DNA of 64,000 nucleotides from Clostridia bacterium (lineage in GTDB: Bacteria > Bacillota > Clostridia > Christensenellales > Maliibacteriaceae), in the NCBI GenBank assembly GCA_017431145.1, contig JAFRLQ010000135.1:62001-126000 (forward strand), in the 5' to 3' direction. The position numbers and the translations under genes are program-made. Below, piece after piece: positions 1 through 9,175 of the stretch; the first letter of the stretch is position 1, and each line of letters begins with the position of its first letter. The notes beneath the pieces are model-generated. The model searched no databases. It worked only from the letters and a program-made list of their open reading frames with translations, and had not been told where the DNA came from.

Positions 1-441
1 ATGTTCTGTAATATCTGCGGGACGAAAATCGAAGCTGCTGCGCCACAGCCTGCTCAGCCTGTCCCGCCTGTTCAGCCTGCAGCTCCTGTAGTCGATCCTT
101 ATGATCATACTGCTGACTTTGAACAGGATGATATTTCAAAAAACAAAGTTTTTGCCATGGGCGCTTATCTTCTTGACTGGATCGGTGTCATCATCGCAAT
201 GCTTGCAGCACCGAAATCTGAATATGCTGAATTCCACGCGAAACAAGCAATGAAGATTGCTGTATGCGAAACACTTTGCGGATTGGCAGCCGCTGTGCTG
301 TGCTGGACATTTATTGTTCCTGCCGCCGCGATCGTTGCTTTGGGAATCCTCTTTGTACTCCGTATTATCGCTTTCATCTCTGTCTGCTGTGGAAAAGCAA
401 AAGAGCCGGCGATCATCAAAAAGTTTGGTTTCTTCAAATAA
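1..441 (+). CDS. Zinc-ribbon membrane protein, 5'-truncated by window edge
   Basis: The visible 146 residues open with a CxxCG knuckle (C3, C6). In zinc-ribbon proteins this is usually the second half of a CxxC...CxxC pair, so the ATG at base 1 is probably internal and the true start lies before the window. A Pro/Ala/Gln-rich linker (about residues 13-32) leads to two or three hydrophobic segments (about 50-70, 85-108 and 110-130), giving a DUF4870-like layout with a cytoplasmic ribbon and a small membrane domain. No enzymatic motif is visible and the function is unknown. A strong hairpin terminator follows directly. Confidence 0.6.
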   Translation: MFCNICGTKIEAAAPQPAQPVPPVQPAAPVVDPYDHTADFEQDDISKNKVFAMGAYLLDWIGVIIAMLAAPKSEYAEFHAKQAMKIAVCETLCGLAAAVLCWTFIVPAAAIVALGILFVLRIIAFISVCCGKAKEPAIIKKFGFFK

Positions 442-456
442 TTGATTTTCTGCTAT

Positions 457-500
457 GACATTAATGAGTGAGATACTCACTCATTAATGTCTGTCTTTTT
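457..500 (+). terminator. Rho-independent terminator
   Basis: A perfect 16-bp inverted repeat (457-472 with 476-491) with a 3-nt loop is followed by a TGTCTTTTT tract. It ends the zinc-ribbon gene and separates it from the DeoB-like gene. Confidence 0.85.
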
Positions 501-511
501 CGGTAATCTTT

Positions 512-1672
512 ATGGAGAATCTGTTATTCCATCGTGTCTTTCTGTTCTCACTGAGCGGACTGGGTGCAGGCGCTATGCCGGACGCGAAACTGTACCACTG
601 CAGCAATGCAAATACGTTGCGTTCCCTTTTTCAGACCGGAAAACTCAGGATTGCTCAACTGCAGAGGTTGGGGATAGGCCAGATACAAGGCCTGTCTTTT
701 TTGGGTGGAAACAATTATTCTTCTTCCATCATTGCAAAAATTGCTCAGCGTTCCGAGGATAAGGACCGTGTCACCGGCTTAAACGAACTGCTCGGTATTA
801 TTTCAGCAAAGTCGAAACCTGTTTACACTGACGGACTTCCGAGTGAATTGATAGGGAAAATTGAGAATGCCGTTCAATACAAAACCATCGGCAATGTTCA
901 GTGCTCAAAGCTTGATGCTTTGACGGAATATGGTCTTCAGCATTGTGAAACAAAAGCACTCATACTTTTTACGTCTTCCGATGGTACTCTTTCCATCGCG
1001 GGACATATGTCCGTCATAAGTCCTAAACACTTGAATGAAACAGCAGAAATCATTCGCGACATCATGCACGAGAATCATGCCGTAGAGAATATTGTCTCAA
1101 TTCCTTTTGCGGGAAAATGGCCTTATTATACCATCGCTCCCGGAGGAGTGACGCTTTCCTATGACGCATATCAGCCTAATCTTCTTGATATTCTTTCTGC
1201 GCAGGGTTTTGATGTTTTCTCTGCCGATGCTTTTGCATCTGTTAATAACCGCTATGTATATCAGGATAGCCATTGTAGTCTAGACGATGCAATGCATTTT
1301 GCTTCTGATATGTCACTGAAAGCGTTTCACGGACTTTGCTTTGTTGCTTTTTCTGCTTTCGAGGAACGTTACGGACTGCAGCATAATGCAGACGGCTTTA
1401 CGCAGTGTCTGAACCGTTTTGATGATTGGCTTGCAACGTTTATACCGAATCTACAGTCAAACGACCTGATGATCATCACATCCGACGGCGGCTGCGACCC
1501 GAACAATACTTTTCTGAATGAGCGAACACGCGAATACGTTCCCGTTATTCTGTATGGCAAACGCACCGCACCTGCCAATCTCGGTGTACGCATCGGCACA
1601 TGCGATATCGCCGCAACAGTCGCCTCCTGTCTCGGAGCGAAATATGACTTAAATGGAACTTCAATGATTTAA
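512..1672 (+). CDS. Phosphopentomutase (DeoB)-fold protein lacking metal ligands
   Basis: 386 residues, the usual DeoB length, and collinear with phosphopentomutase (alkaline phosphatase superfamily) from end to end. The N-terminus RVFLFSLSGLGAGAMPDA, the cap region and the C-terminal ITSDGGCDP and RTREYVP motifs are recognisable. The catalytic positions are not kept. The first metal Asp is Ser15; the Asp and His of the VDFD...YGH motif are Ser281 and Leu289; SDHG has become SDGG (Asp325 kept, His to Gly326); and the His of TDHTREY is Arg338. The phospho-Thr region DTxTGHWE reads DRVTGLNE. The reading frame is intact, so this is probably a maintained non-catalytic or repurposed paralogue rather than an active mutase. 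The SD before the ATG is weak. It is followed closely by an esterase gene. Confidence 0.75.
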   Translation: MENLLFHRVFLFSLSGLGAGAMPDAKLYHCSNANTLRSLFQTGKLRIAQLQRLGIGQIQGLSFLGGNNYSSSIIAKIAQRSEDKDRVTGLNELLGIISAKSKPVYTDGLPSELIGKIENAVQYKTIGNVQCSKLDALTEYGLQHCETKALILFTSSDGTLSIAGHMSVISPKHLNETAEIIRDIMHENHAVENIVSIPFAGKWPYYTIAPGGVTLSYDAYQPNLLDILSAQGFDVFSADAFASVNNRYVYQDSHCSLDDAMHFASDMSLKAFHGLCFVAFSAFEERYGLQHNADGFTQCLNRFDDWLATFIPNLQSNDLMIITSDGGCDPNNTFLNERTREYVPVILYGKRTAPANLGVRIGTCDIAATVASCLGAKYDLNGTSMI

Positions 1673-1683
1673 AAGGAACAGCT

Positions 1684-2553
1684 ATGAAAGTAGAAAAACA
1701 TCTGATCAACGCATCTGACCGGTCATTCATGGTTTCATATGTAATCGATCGGTATACAGAATTCCAGTCTGAAAAACGAAGACGCGCTGTACTCGTGTGT
1801 CCCGGCGGAGGATACGAGTTCCTGAGCGACCGTGAGGGAGAGCCTGTTGCTTTGAAATTCGTTGCACAGGGATATAATGCTTTTCTGCTTCATTATTCCA
1901 CCGGTTCATCTGAACGCGGCAACGTGTTCCCTTACGCACTTTCAGACATTGCACATGCAATTGATTATCTGAAGACGAATGCAGATTCTTTTTCTATTGA
2001 CCCTGAAAAGATCATTCTGATTGGTTTTTCGGCCGGTGCGCATCTTTGTGCAAGTATGGGGAATATGGCAACGCATCCGGCATTGCAATCACTTGGATCA
2101 TTTCAGAATTCTCTGGATGTAGCTGCCGTTGTCCTTTGTTATCCGTGGATCAGTCTGGAGGCAATGTACCTTCGTCTCGCACAATGCGAATCGGGCTCTG
2201 AAACGCCTGTTTACTTCGAACACGCCAACATCAGTTTTTCCGGAGTGTCAGATCCATTTCATGAAGCACCGGATTACTACGATCCTGTTAAAACCGTTTC
2301 CGCCTCAACGCCTCCGACATTTATCTGGCATACTTCGAACGACGATCTGGTCTTTGTTGACTGTTCTTTAAAATATACATCAGCATTATCGGCCAATCAT
2401 GTTCCGTTTGAACTCCACATTTTTGAAAACGGGCATCACGGTCTTGCTCTGTGTGACAAAACTACAGAAAACAGAACTGTTGATTACAGGCCGGATCTTG
2501 TTTGCTGGCAGGATCTGATGTTCAAGTGGTTGGACGCGCATATCGAATACTAA
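1684..2553 (+). CDS. Alpha/beta hydrolase, acetyl-esterase-like
   Basis: 289 residues of the esterase/lipase group related to acetyl xylan esterases (COG0657). The oxyanion motif PGGGY is at about 40-44, the nucleophile elbow GFSAG carries Ser116, the likely acid is Asp220 or Asp221, and the His is in NGHHG (251/252). There is no signal peptide, so it is probably a cytoplasmic carbohydrate-ester or small-acyl esterase. The SD AAAGGAACAG precedes the ATG and the gene starts 11 bp after the DeoB-like gene, suggesting cotranscription. The substrate cannot be read from the sequence. Confidence 0.85.
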   Translation: MKVEKHLINASDRSFMVSYVIDRYTEFQSEKRRRAVLVCPGGGYEFLSDREGEPVALKFVAQGYNAFLLHYSTGSSERGNVFPYALSDIAHAIDYLKTNADSFSIDPEKIILIGFSAGAHLCASMGNMATHPALQSLGSFQNSLDVAAVVLCYPWISLEAMYLRLAQCESGSETPVYFEHANISFSGVSDPFHEAPDYYDPVKTVSASTPPTFIWHTSNDDLVFVDCSLKYTSALSANHVPFELHIFENGHHGLALCDKTTENRTVDYRPDLVCWQDLMFKWLDAHIEY

Positions 2554-2561
2554 AACAAAAG

Positions 2562-2590
2562 TTGCCATTTATGCTGAATACTGTTATAAT
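2562..2590 (+). promoter_or_regulatory. Sigma-A promoter of pheST
   Basis: TTGCCA (2562-2567), a 17-bp spacer and TATAAT (2585-2590) lie just upstream of the T-box leader. Transcription should start near 2597. Confidence 0.85.
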
Positions 2591-2596
2591 CGTTGA

Positions 2597-2827
2597 TGCT
2601 GTGAAGGAGAGGAAAAACACAGTATCGATCAAAGAGAAACAGTCCCGTGGGCTGAAAGGATTGTTATCGTTAGTGTTTTACGTTCGCTCTGGAGCTCACT
2701 TCTGAACGACTAGTAGGAAGATGCGGTTTGCTTCCGTTACCAAGCAGCTCAAAGTGCTCTTTTCAGAGAATATGGGTGGTACCACGGTCTAGAATCGTCC
2801 CTTTGCATTGCAAAGGGTTTATTTTTT
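2597..2827 (+). promoter_or_regulatory. T-box leader (tRNA-Phe), with its terminator
   Basis: The T-box core TGGGTGGTACCACGG (from 2773) pairs with the ACCA end of uncharged tRNA; the variable base T fits the A discriminator of tRNA-Phe. In stem I, AAAACAC (2614-2620) pairs with GTGTTTT (2673-2679) and GTGA (2601-2604) with TCAC (2696-2699). Between these helices on the 3' side lies the Phe codon TTC (2683-2685), followed by a purine, as expected for a specifier loop. The competing terminator is CCCTTTGC (2799-2806) with GCAAAGGG (2810-2817) and a T-run. Low Phe-tRNA charging should favour readthrough into pheST. Confidence 0.93.
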
Positions 2828-2840
2828 TAAGGGGGAGACT

Positions 2841-3863
2841 ATGAACGATTCAATACTTCAGTCAATCAAGGAACGTGCTTTACATCAGGTTTCAGAAAGC
2901 AATGATTCAAGCACGATCGAAAAAATCCGCGTTTCTTTTTTGGGAAAGAAAGGGGAGCTTACTTCTATACTCAGAAGTATGAAAGACCTTCCAAAAGAAG
3001 AACGTCCCGCATTTGGCCAGAAAGTGAATATGCTGCGTGAAACGATTGAATCCGCACTTTCTGAAAAGTCAAAAACTCTTCATAAAATCGAGCAATCTGC
3101 CCGGCTTCGTTTTGAAAAAATCGATGTTACCGAACCCGCCGCTGCGGTGCCATTCGGTTCAATGCATCCAATTTCACTTGTTCAGGAAGAGCTTGAGGAA
3201 ATCTTCATCTCTCTTGGCTTTAATGTAGCTGACGGTCCGGAGATTGAACTTGATCACTATAACTTTGAACTGCTGAACATTCCGAAGGACCATCCGGCAA
3301 GGGATATGCAGGACTCCTTTTATTTCAACCCGAATGTTCTGCTCAGAACGCATACTTCCCCTGTTCAGGCAAGACATATGACTTCCCACAAACCGCCGAT
3401 CCGAATCGTCTGCCCCGGAAGAGTTTACCGGTGTGATGAAGTCGATGCGACGCATTCTCCGGTATTCCATCAGATGGAAGGACTCGTCGTAGACAAGGGA
3501 ATCAAGATGAGCGATCTGAAAGGGACGCTGGATGTTTTTGCGAAGAAACTCTACGGTCCTGAGACAAAAACACGTTTCAGACCGAGCTATTTTCCTTTCA
3601 CGGAACCGAGCGCAGAAGTTGACCTGACTTGTTCCATGTGCCATGGAAAAGGATGCAGAGTGTGCAAGGGAACCGGTTGGATCGAAGTTCTTGGCTGCGG
3701 AATGGTAAATCCGAATGTATTGACCATGTGCGGTATTGACCCGAATGAGTATTCCGGTTTCGCTTTTGGTCTTGGACTCGACAGGATCGCATGCATCAAG
3801 TACGGTGTAAGTGATCTTCGTCTCCTGTATGAGAATGACACTCGTTTCCTTTCACAGTTTTAA
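2841..3863 (+). CDS. pheS: Phenylalanine-tRNA ligase alpha subunit
   Basis: 340 residues, standard for bacterial PheS. It charges tRNA-Phe as an alpha2-beta2 enzyme with PheT. The N-terminal part is the tRNA-binding coiled coil (about 1-90). The class II catalytic core shows motif 2 (GRVYRCDEVDATHSPVFHQ) and motif 3 (FGLGLDRIA). The start is the ATG 4 bp after GGGGGAG. An in-frame ATG further upstream lies inside the T-box terminator and is rejected. pheT begins 14 bp downstream. Confidence 0.97.
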   Translation: MNDSILQSIKERALHQVSESNDSSTIEKIRVSFLGKKGELTSILRSMKDLPKEERPAFGQKVNMLRETIESALSEKSKTLHKIEQSARLRFEKIDVTEPAAAVPFGSMHPISLVQEELEEIFISLGFNVADGPEIELDHYNFELLNIPKDHPARDMQDSFYFNPNVLLRTHTSPVQARHMTSHKPPIRIVCPGRVYRCDEVDATHSPVFHQMEGLVVDKGIKMSDLKGTLDVFAKKLYGPETKTRFRPSYFPFTEPSAEVDLTCSMCHGKGCRVCKGTGWIEVLGCGMVNPNVLTMCGIDPNEYSGFAFGLGLDRIACIKYGVSDLRLLYENDTRFLSQF

Positions 3864-3877
3864 TGGAGGTCTGAATA

Positions 3878-6271
3878 ATGTTAGTACCGCTGTCTTGGCT
3901 TAAAGAATATGTTGATTGTCCGGATAATGTTTCCGCTCAGGATTTTGTTGACGCTATGATCATGACAGGTTCCGAAGTTGAGGGTTTCAACGAACTCGGA
4001 GCCGATATTCAGAATGTCGTCACCGGACAGATTACGAAAATCGAAAAACACCCTGATTCCGATCATCTGCTTATCTGCGAGGTGAATGTCGGCCAGGAAA
4101 CTCCTCTTCAGATTGTAACCGGAGCCCCGAATGTATTTGAAGGTGCTGTCGTACCTGTCGCGCTCGATAATTCCTGTCTTCCTGGGAATAAAGTCATCAA
4201 AAAAGGAAAACTGCGCGGCGTTACGAGCGAAGGTATGCTCTGTTCCGGTGAAGAATTGAATGTTGATCCTGAGGAATTTCCCGAGAGTGCTGTTTACGGT
4301 ATTTGGATCCTTCCCGAATCAACCCCGATCGGAACTGACATCAAAGAGATCATCGGGAACAACGATATCATTATGGATTTCAAGACTTATGCAAATCGCC
4401 CGGACTGCATGAGTGTAATCGGTATTGCCAGGGAAACTGCCGTTACTTTCAACACCGATCTGCATCTTCCTGATGTTCACGTAAAAGAGTCAGGCGATGA
4501 TATAAAGAACTACATCACTGTCGGTGTTTCGGATTACGATCTTTGTCCGAGATACTGCGCACGCGTCATTAAAAACATCCGTTTGCGTCCGTCGCCGCTC
4601 TGGATGCAGAAACACCTTTCAAGAGCGGGTATCCGGCCGATTAACAATGTTGTTGACATCACGAATTATGTCATGCTTGAATACGGTCAGCCTATGCACG
4701 CGTTTGATTACAGCTGCATTCGCGGCGCCAGAATCCAGGTCGGATTGCCGTCCGGAAATGAGAAATTCACCACACTTGACGGTAAAGAATACACTTTGTC
4801 CTCCAGACCATTATGCATCAATGACGGAGAGGGGATCATCGGCCTTGCCGGTGTGATGGGCGGTCTGAACAGTGAGATTACTGAATCTACAAAAACTGTC
4901 GTCCTTGAATGCGCCGTCTTTAACGGTGCGTATATTCGTGCGACTTCTCGCGCGCTCGGGATCCGTACAGAAGCTTCCGCAAGATATGAAAAAGGCGTCA
5001 GCTATGACAACGCATATTATGCTCTTGAGCGTGCTGCGCAGCTATTTGAAATGCTCGACGCCGGTGATGTTGTGTGCGGATATATTGATATAAACAATGG
5101 TTCGAACAAAGAGCAATGCTTCGATGCAGGCACCGATCAGATCCGGAGCCTTCTGGGCATGGAAATTGAAGACCGCGAAATGGTCACAATTCTCGATAAA
5201 CTTGGTTTTTCACCCGTGTATACTGGCAAAGCGATTCGTGTCACCGTGCCATACTGGCGACTTGATATAAACGGAACTGCTGATATAGCGGAAGAAGTTC
5301 TCCGTATTCACGGATATGACGATATTCCTTCTTCCCTTATGTCCGGAATCGTTCAGGGCGGAAGAACCCATGCGCAGGCGGTCAAGCAGCGGATCAAACA
5401 TCTTCTGTCCGACTTTGGTCTGAATGAAATCAACACTTTTTCATTTGTATCTCCAAAATGGTTCGAAGCATGCAGGCTCGACGTCGATGCGGATCTTCTC
5501 TTGACTTTGCTGAATCCTCTCGGCGAAGAAATGAGCGTTATGCGGACTTCTTTGATCCCGAGCATGCTGAACACAGTGGGATTGAATCAGTCGCACGGCA
5601 ATCATGAACTTTCCCTGTACGAGATCAACAGAGTCTTTCAAAAGAATACCGGTGAAATCGCCAAGGAGTATCCGGCAAAGGAAGATAACAGGATCTGTAT
5701 CGCTTTTACCGAAAAGGATTTCTTCTATGCGAAAGGGATCATTAATACGATGCTCGGCCGACTGAATATCGCCGAACCTGAGTATACTGCCGGCGGTCCT
5801 GAAATGCTTCATCCGGGCAGAAAAGCGGTTATTACACTTGAAAACAAAACCATCGGCTTTATCGGTGAAGTCCATCCCGATGTAGCGGAAGCCTTTGATG
5901 TGACAGGACGTGCAATCGTGGCCGAGTTGGATCTTGACATCATCACGTCTCTTTCGACCAGTGACATTCACGTGAAACTGATCCCGAAGACACCTCCGAT
6001 CACGTTGGATATGGCTGTCATCGTTCCGGAAGATGTTCCTGTTTCCTCGATGCTTCACGCAATTGAAAGGAGCAGTCACTCCATTCTGGAATCCGCGTCT
6101 GTATTTGATATTTATCGCGGTGAACACGTCGAAAACGGTTACAAATCTGTGGCTTTTTCTCTTGTTTATCGTTCACCGGACAGGACCCTCACAGACGAAG
6201 AAGCAAAGAAAGCATTCGCAAAGGCTGTACGCTCACTGGAAGCTCAGTTCGGGGCGAAGCTGCGTGACTGA
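3878..6271 (+). CDS. pheT: Phenylalanine-tRNA ligase beta subunit
   Basis: 797 residues, normal for long bacterial PheT. Domains in order are the EMAP-II-like tRNA-binding domain (about 40-150), the B3/B4 editing domain (about 215-385), the B5 domain (about 405-475), the inactive synthetase-like core, and the C-terminal ferredoxin-fold anticodon-binding domain (about 705-797). It partners PheS and hydrolyses mischarged Tyr-tRNA-Phe. The SD GGAGG precedes the ATG. It is cotranscribed with pheS under the T-box. Confidence 0.97.
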   Translation: MLVPLSWLKEYVDCPDNVSAQDFVDAMIMTGSEVEGFNELGADIQNVVTGQITKIEKHPDSDHLLICEVNVGQETPLQIVTGAPNVFEGAVVPVALDNSCLPGNKVIKKGKLRGVTSEGMLCSGEELNVDPEEFPESAVYGIWILPESTPIGTDIKEIIGNNDIIMDFKTYANRPDCMSVIGIARETAVTFNTDLHLPDVHVKESGDDIKNYITVGVSDYDLCPRYCARVIKNIRLRPSPLWMQKHLSRAGIRPINNVVDITNYVMLEYGQPMHAFDYSCIRGARIQVGLPSGNEKFTTLDGKEYTLSSRPLCINDGEGIIGLAGVMGGLNSEITESTKTVVLECAVFNGAYIRATSRALGIRTEASARYEKGVSYDNAYYALERAAQLFEMLDAGDVVCGYIDINNGSNKEQCFDAGTDQIRSLLGMEIEDREMVTILDKLGFSPVYTGKAIRVTVPYWRLDINGTADIAEEVLRIHGYDDIPSSLMSGIVQGGRTHAQAVKQRIKHLLSDFGLNEINTFSFVSPKWFEACRLDVDADLLLTLLNPLGEEMSVMRTSLIPSMLNTVGLNQSHGNHELSLYEINRVFQKNTGEIAKEYPAKEDNRICIAFTEKDFFYAKGIINTMLGRLNIAEPEYTAGGPEMLHPGRKAVITLENKTIGFIGEVHPDVAEAFDVTGRAIVAELDLDIITSLSTSDIHVKLIPKTPPITLDMAVIVPEDVPVSSMLHAIERSSHSILESASVFDIYRGEHVENGYKSVAFSLVYRSPDRTLTDEEAKKAFAKAVRSLEAQFGAKLRD

Positions 6272-6276
6272 TTGCA

Positions 6277-6819
6277 ATGGCTGAGTATTTTGATGTTATC
6301 GATGCTTCCGGCGTACCCCTCGGTTATACTAAAAGAAGGGGGAGTGAACTGGCTCCCGGAGAATACCATCTGGTTACAGCGGTCTGGGTTGTCAATTCCG
6401 AAGGAAAACTTCTGATCACGAGGCGTTCTCACAGCAAAGACGCTTTTCCCGACATGTGGGAAAACACAAGCGGGTATGTTCAAAGCGGCGAGACGAGCCA
6501 TTCAGCTGCAGTGAGAGAGTTGTCCGAAGAAACCGGAATCGACGCTCCTGTGGAACGATTTCAGTATCTCGGATCTTTTCGGTCAAAGCACACAATCGCG
6601 GATACCTATGTGCTGGAGTGGGATGCCCTTCATACAAAGGAAGATCTGATCCTTCAAGCTGAAGAAGTTCAGAATGCGGATATTGTCTATGCTGATACGA
6701 TCGAAAAAATGATCGACGATGGTTTATTTGCCTATCCTGTCGTTTTACGTTTGCGAGATATCGTAAAACCCCTGAATCAGATTATTAAAAAATACACACA
6801 TAAATTATTCAAGGAATAA
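6277..6819 (+). CDS. Nudix hydrolase, IPP-isomerase-like subgroup
   Basis: 180 residues with a complete Nudix box, GX5EX7REUXEEXGU, seen from GYVQSGE to REL-EETGI (about 66-88). The opening (FDVIDASGVPLG...KRRGSELAPGEYH) resembles the Nudix subgroup annotated as isopentenyl-diphosphate-isomerase-like, but the isomerase active-site Cys/Glu set cannot be confirmed by eye. It probably hydrolyses a nucleoside diphosphate derivative. It starts 5 bp after the pheT stop with no clear SD, so translation is probably coupled to pheT. Confidence 0.85.
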   Translation: MAEYFDVIDASGVPLGYTKRRGSELAPGEYHLVTAVWVVNSEGKLLITRRSHSKDAFPDMWENTSGYVQSGETSHSAAVRELSEETGIDAPVERFQYLGSFRSKHTIADTYVLEWDALHTKEDLILQAEEVQNADIVYADTIEKMIDDGLFAYPVVLRLRDIVKPLNQIIKKYTHKLFKE

Positions 6820-6830
6820 AGGAGTAAAAG

Positions 6831-8561
6831 ATGAGTAGCAAACAATTAATGCTTGGAAATGAAGCTTTCGCACGCGGAGCTTATGAGGCCGGTGCCAAGC
6901 TTGCAGTCGCATATCCTGGTACACCAAGCACAGAGATCACACAGGCGTTTTCAAAATACGAAAACGTAAAAGCTCAATGGGCACCGAACGAGAAAGTAGC
7001 TCTTGAAACCGCTTTCGGGTCGTCACTCGCCGGTAACAGGACCCTTTGTTGTTTCAAGCACGTCGGTTTAAATGTTGCCGCCGATCCTTTGTTCACCATT
7101 TCTTACATTGGGATCAACGCTGGCCTTGTCATCATCGTAGCAGACGATCCCGGTATGTATTCTTCACAGAATGAGCAGGACTCCAGATACTACGCTATGT
7201 CTGCACATATTCCGATGCTTGAACCCTCAGACTGCAACGAGGCTGTCCTTTTTGTAAAACTGGCATTTGAAATAAGTGAACGCTATGATACGCCTGTATT
7301 CATTCGTACAACTACGCGTATGTCTCATTCAAGAGGAAGCGTTGAAATCCACGAACCCGTAAACGTTGAACCAAAAGAATTCGCCCGCAATATCTCAAAG
7401 AACGTCATGCTTCCCGCATTTGCCAGAAAACGGCATATCACAGTGGAAGCACGTGAAAACAAGCTCTCAGCAGATGCAGACCATCTGGATGTAAATGAGA
7501 TCTCCTGGAACGATGACAGATCCCTCGGTATTATTGCTTCGGGAATTGCATATCAGTATGTAAAAGAAGCACTTCCTGACGCGTCTGTTTTAAAACTCGG
7601 CATGGTTTTCCCGTTGCCGTTACAGTTAATCAAACGTTTTTCCGACGGCGTTCAGAAGCTTGTTGTTGCCGAGGAACTAGAACCTTTCTTTGAGATGCAG
7701 ATCAAAGCAGCCGGTATTGACTGTGAAGGCAAAAGCATTTTTTCAAGGCAGGGTGAACTTTCAACACAAACAATTCGAAAGGCACTGTCCGACGGGCAGG
7801 AAACACTTCAGGTTCATGAATCCTTCACGGATCTGCCTGCGCGCCCGCCGGTTCTGTGTCCCGGTTGTCCTCACAGGGCGACTTTCAACGTTCTCTCCAA
7901 ACTGAACCTTTTCGTTTCCGGTGATATCGGTTGTTATACACTCGGCGCGCTCGCACCGTATAACGCCTTGCATACTAATGTTTGCATGGGCGCGAGCATC
8001 ACAGTTTTGAGTGGAATGATAAAAGCAAGACCCGAGTTGAAAAATCAGGCAGTAGCCGTTATCGGCGATTCTACCTTCTTCCATTCCGGTATGACCGGGC
8101 TGACAGATATGGTTTACAATTGCATCCCTGGAACCGTGCTTGTTCTTGACAACCGGACTACGGGTATGACCGGACATCAGGATCATCCCGGTACAGGAAA
8201 AACGCTGCAGGGAGAACTGACATATACAGTCGATATCGGTGAAGTCGCAAAGGCTGTCGGTGTAAAAAACGTACGTTACGTGGATCCCTTTAATCTGAAA
8301 GAGCTGGAGGCAGTGCTCAAAGAAGAATTAAACAACGATTCTCCTTCTGTGATCATCTGCAAACATCCCTGTGCACTTCTGCCGAAACAGAGGACCCTTC
8401 CTGTTCAGGTTGATCCTTCGGTATGCAGAAAATGCAAACAGTGCCTGAGACTTGGATGTCCTGCCATCGAAAATCATGACGGCGCTCCCGTCATCAACAC
8501 ATCCATTTGTTCCGGATGTAAGCTTTGCCAGTCGGTTTGCGTCTTTGGTGCCATTCGTTAA
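6831..8561 (+). CDS. iorA: Indolepyruvate:ferredoxin oxidoreductase alpha subunit
   Basis: 576 residues. The enzyme oxidatively decarboxylates aryl 2-oxoacids to aryl-acetyl-CoA using CoA, thiamine diphosphate and ferredoxin; it belongs to anaerobic aromatic amino-acid catabolism. The N-terminal pyrimidine-type domain (GAYEAGAKLAVAYPGTP) is followed by the TPP/Mg site around GDSTFFHSGMTGLTD. The C-terminus carries two 4Fe-4S clusters: C532, C535, C538, C543 and C560, C563, C566, C570. The SD AAAGGAG precedes the ATG. iorB follows after 11 bp, giving the usual two-subunit operon. Confidence 0.95.
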   Translation: MSSKQLMLGNEAFARGAYEAGAKLAVAYPGTPSTEITQAFSKYENVKAQWAPNEKVALETAFGSSLAGNRTLCCFKHVGLNVAADPLFTISYIGINAGLVIIVADDPGMYSSQNEQDSRYYAMSAHIPMLEPSDCNEAVLFVKLAFEISERYDTPVFIRTTTRMSHSRGSVEIHEPVNVEPKEFARNISKNVMLPAFARKRHITVEARENKLSADADHLDVNEISWNDDRSLGIIASGIAYQYVKEALPDASVLKLGMVFPLPLQLIKRFSDGVQKLVVAEELEPFFEMQIKAAGIDCEGKSIFSRQGELSTQTIRKALSDGQETLQVHESFTDLPARPPVLCPGCPHRATFNVLSKLNLFVSGDIGCYTLGALAPYNALHTNVCMGASITVLSGMIKARPELKNQAVAVIGDSTFFHSGMTGLTDMVYNCIPGTVLVLDNRTTGMTGHQDHPGTGKTLQGELTYTVDIGEVAKAVGVKNVRYVDPFNLKELEAVLKEELNNDSPSVIICKHPCALLPKQRTLPVQVDPSVCRKCKQCLRLGCPAIENHDGAPVINTSICSGCKLCQSVCVFGAIR

Positions 8562-8572
8562 GGAGGAAAAAA

Positions 8573-9163
8573 ATGAAATCTGATTTGAACATGATCATAG
8601 TCGGTGTCGGCGGACAGGGCACATTGCTTTCAAGTAAGATTCTCGGTCAGCTTGCTATTCTGAATGATCTGGATGTAAAACTCTCTGAAGTTCACGGCAT
8701 GGCACAAAGGGGAGGATCTGTAGAGACACATATCCGCATTGCGGATCATGTTTATTCGCCTCTCGTTGAACCCGGTACCGCCGATATTGTCCTTGGGTTT
8801 GAGCCCATGGAAGCGGCTCGCTGGGCCCATTATCTTTCCAGAGACGGCGTAATCATCACTAATTCCAGCCGTATATGGCCGATGCCCGTCGTAACCGGCG
8901 CAGTTGCATATCCGGAGAATCTCTACGAAAAATTCGAGGAAAACAACATCCGTTATAAAACGATCGATGCGCAGCAGCTTGCAGATTCAGTCGGAAGCCC
9001 CCGTTCCACCAACATTGTGCTTTTGGGTTATATCTCATCACTGCTTCCTTTCAGCTATGAGGATTGGCTTAAGGCGATTGAACTCTGCGTGCCTGCAAAA
9101 ACTCTCGAAGCCAATATCAAAGCATTTGATCTTGGAAAAAATGCTTATCTTGTAAAGGAATAG
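8573..9163 (+). CDS. iorB: Indolepyruvate:ferredoxin oxidoreductase beta subunit
   Basis: 196 residues of the 2-oxoacid oxidoreductase gamma/beta family. The N-terminal GVGGQGTLLSSKILG loop and the SEVHGMAQRGGSVETHIR segment are diagnostic for IorB. It forms the heteromeric enzyme with IorA. The start is set by AAGGAGG 5-6 bp before the ATG; an in-frame ATG 48 bp upstream lies inside iorA and is not needed. Confidence 0.95.
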   Translation: MKSDLNMIIVGVGGQGTLLSSKILGQLAILNDLDVKLSEVHGMAQRGGSVETHIRIADHVYSPLVEPGTADIVLGFEPMEAARWAHYLSRDGVIITNSSRIWPMPVVTGAVAYPENLYEKFEENNIRYKTIDAQQLADSVGSPRSTNIVLLGYISSLLPFSYEDWLKAIELCVPAKTLEANIKAFDLGKNAYLVKE

Positions 9164-9175
9164 GGAATACGTGCT

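Noticed and set aside
2808-2840. N-terminal extension of pheS
   Set aside because: It would start inside the T-box terminator; GGGGGAG before the later ATG fixes the start.
5441-6127. Minus-strand open frame opposite pheT
   Set aside because: Antisense to a conserved part of pheT with no recognisable protein features.
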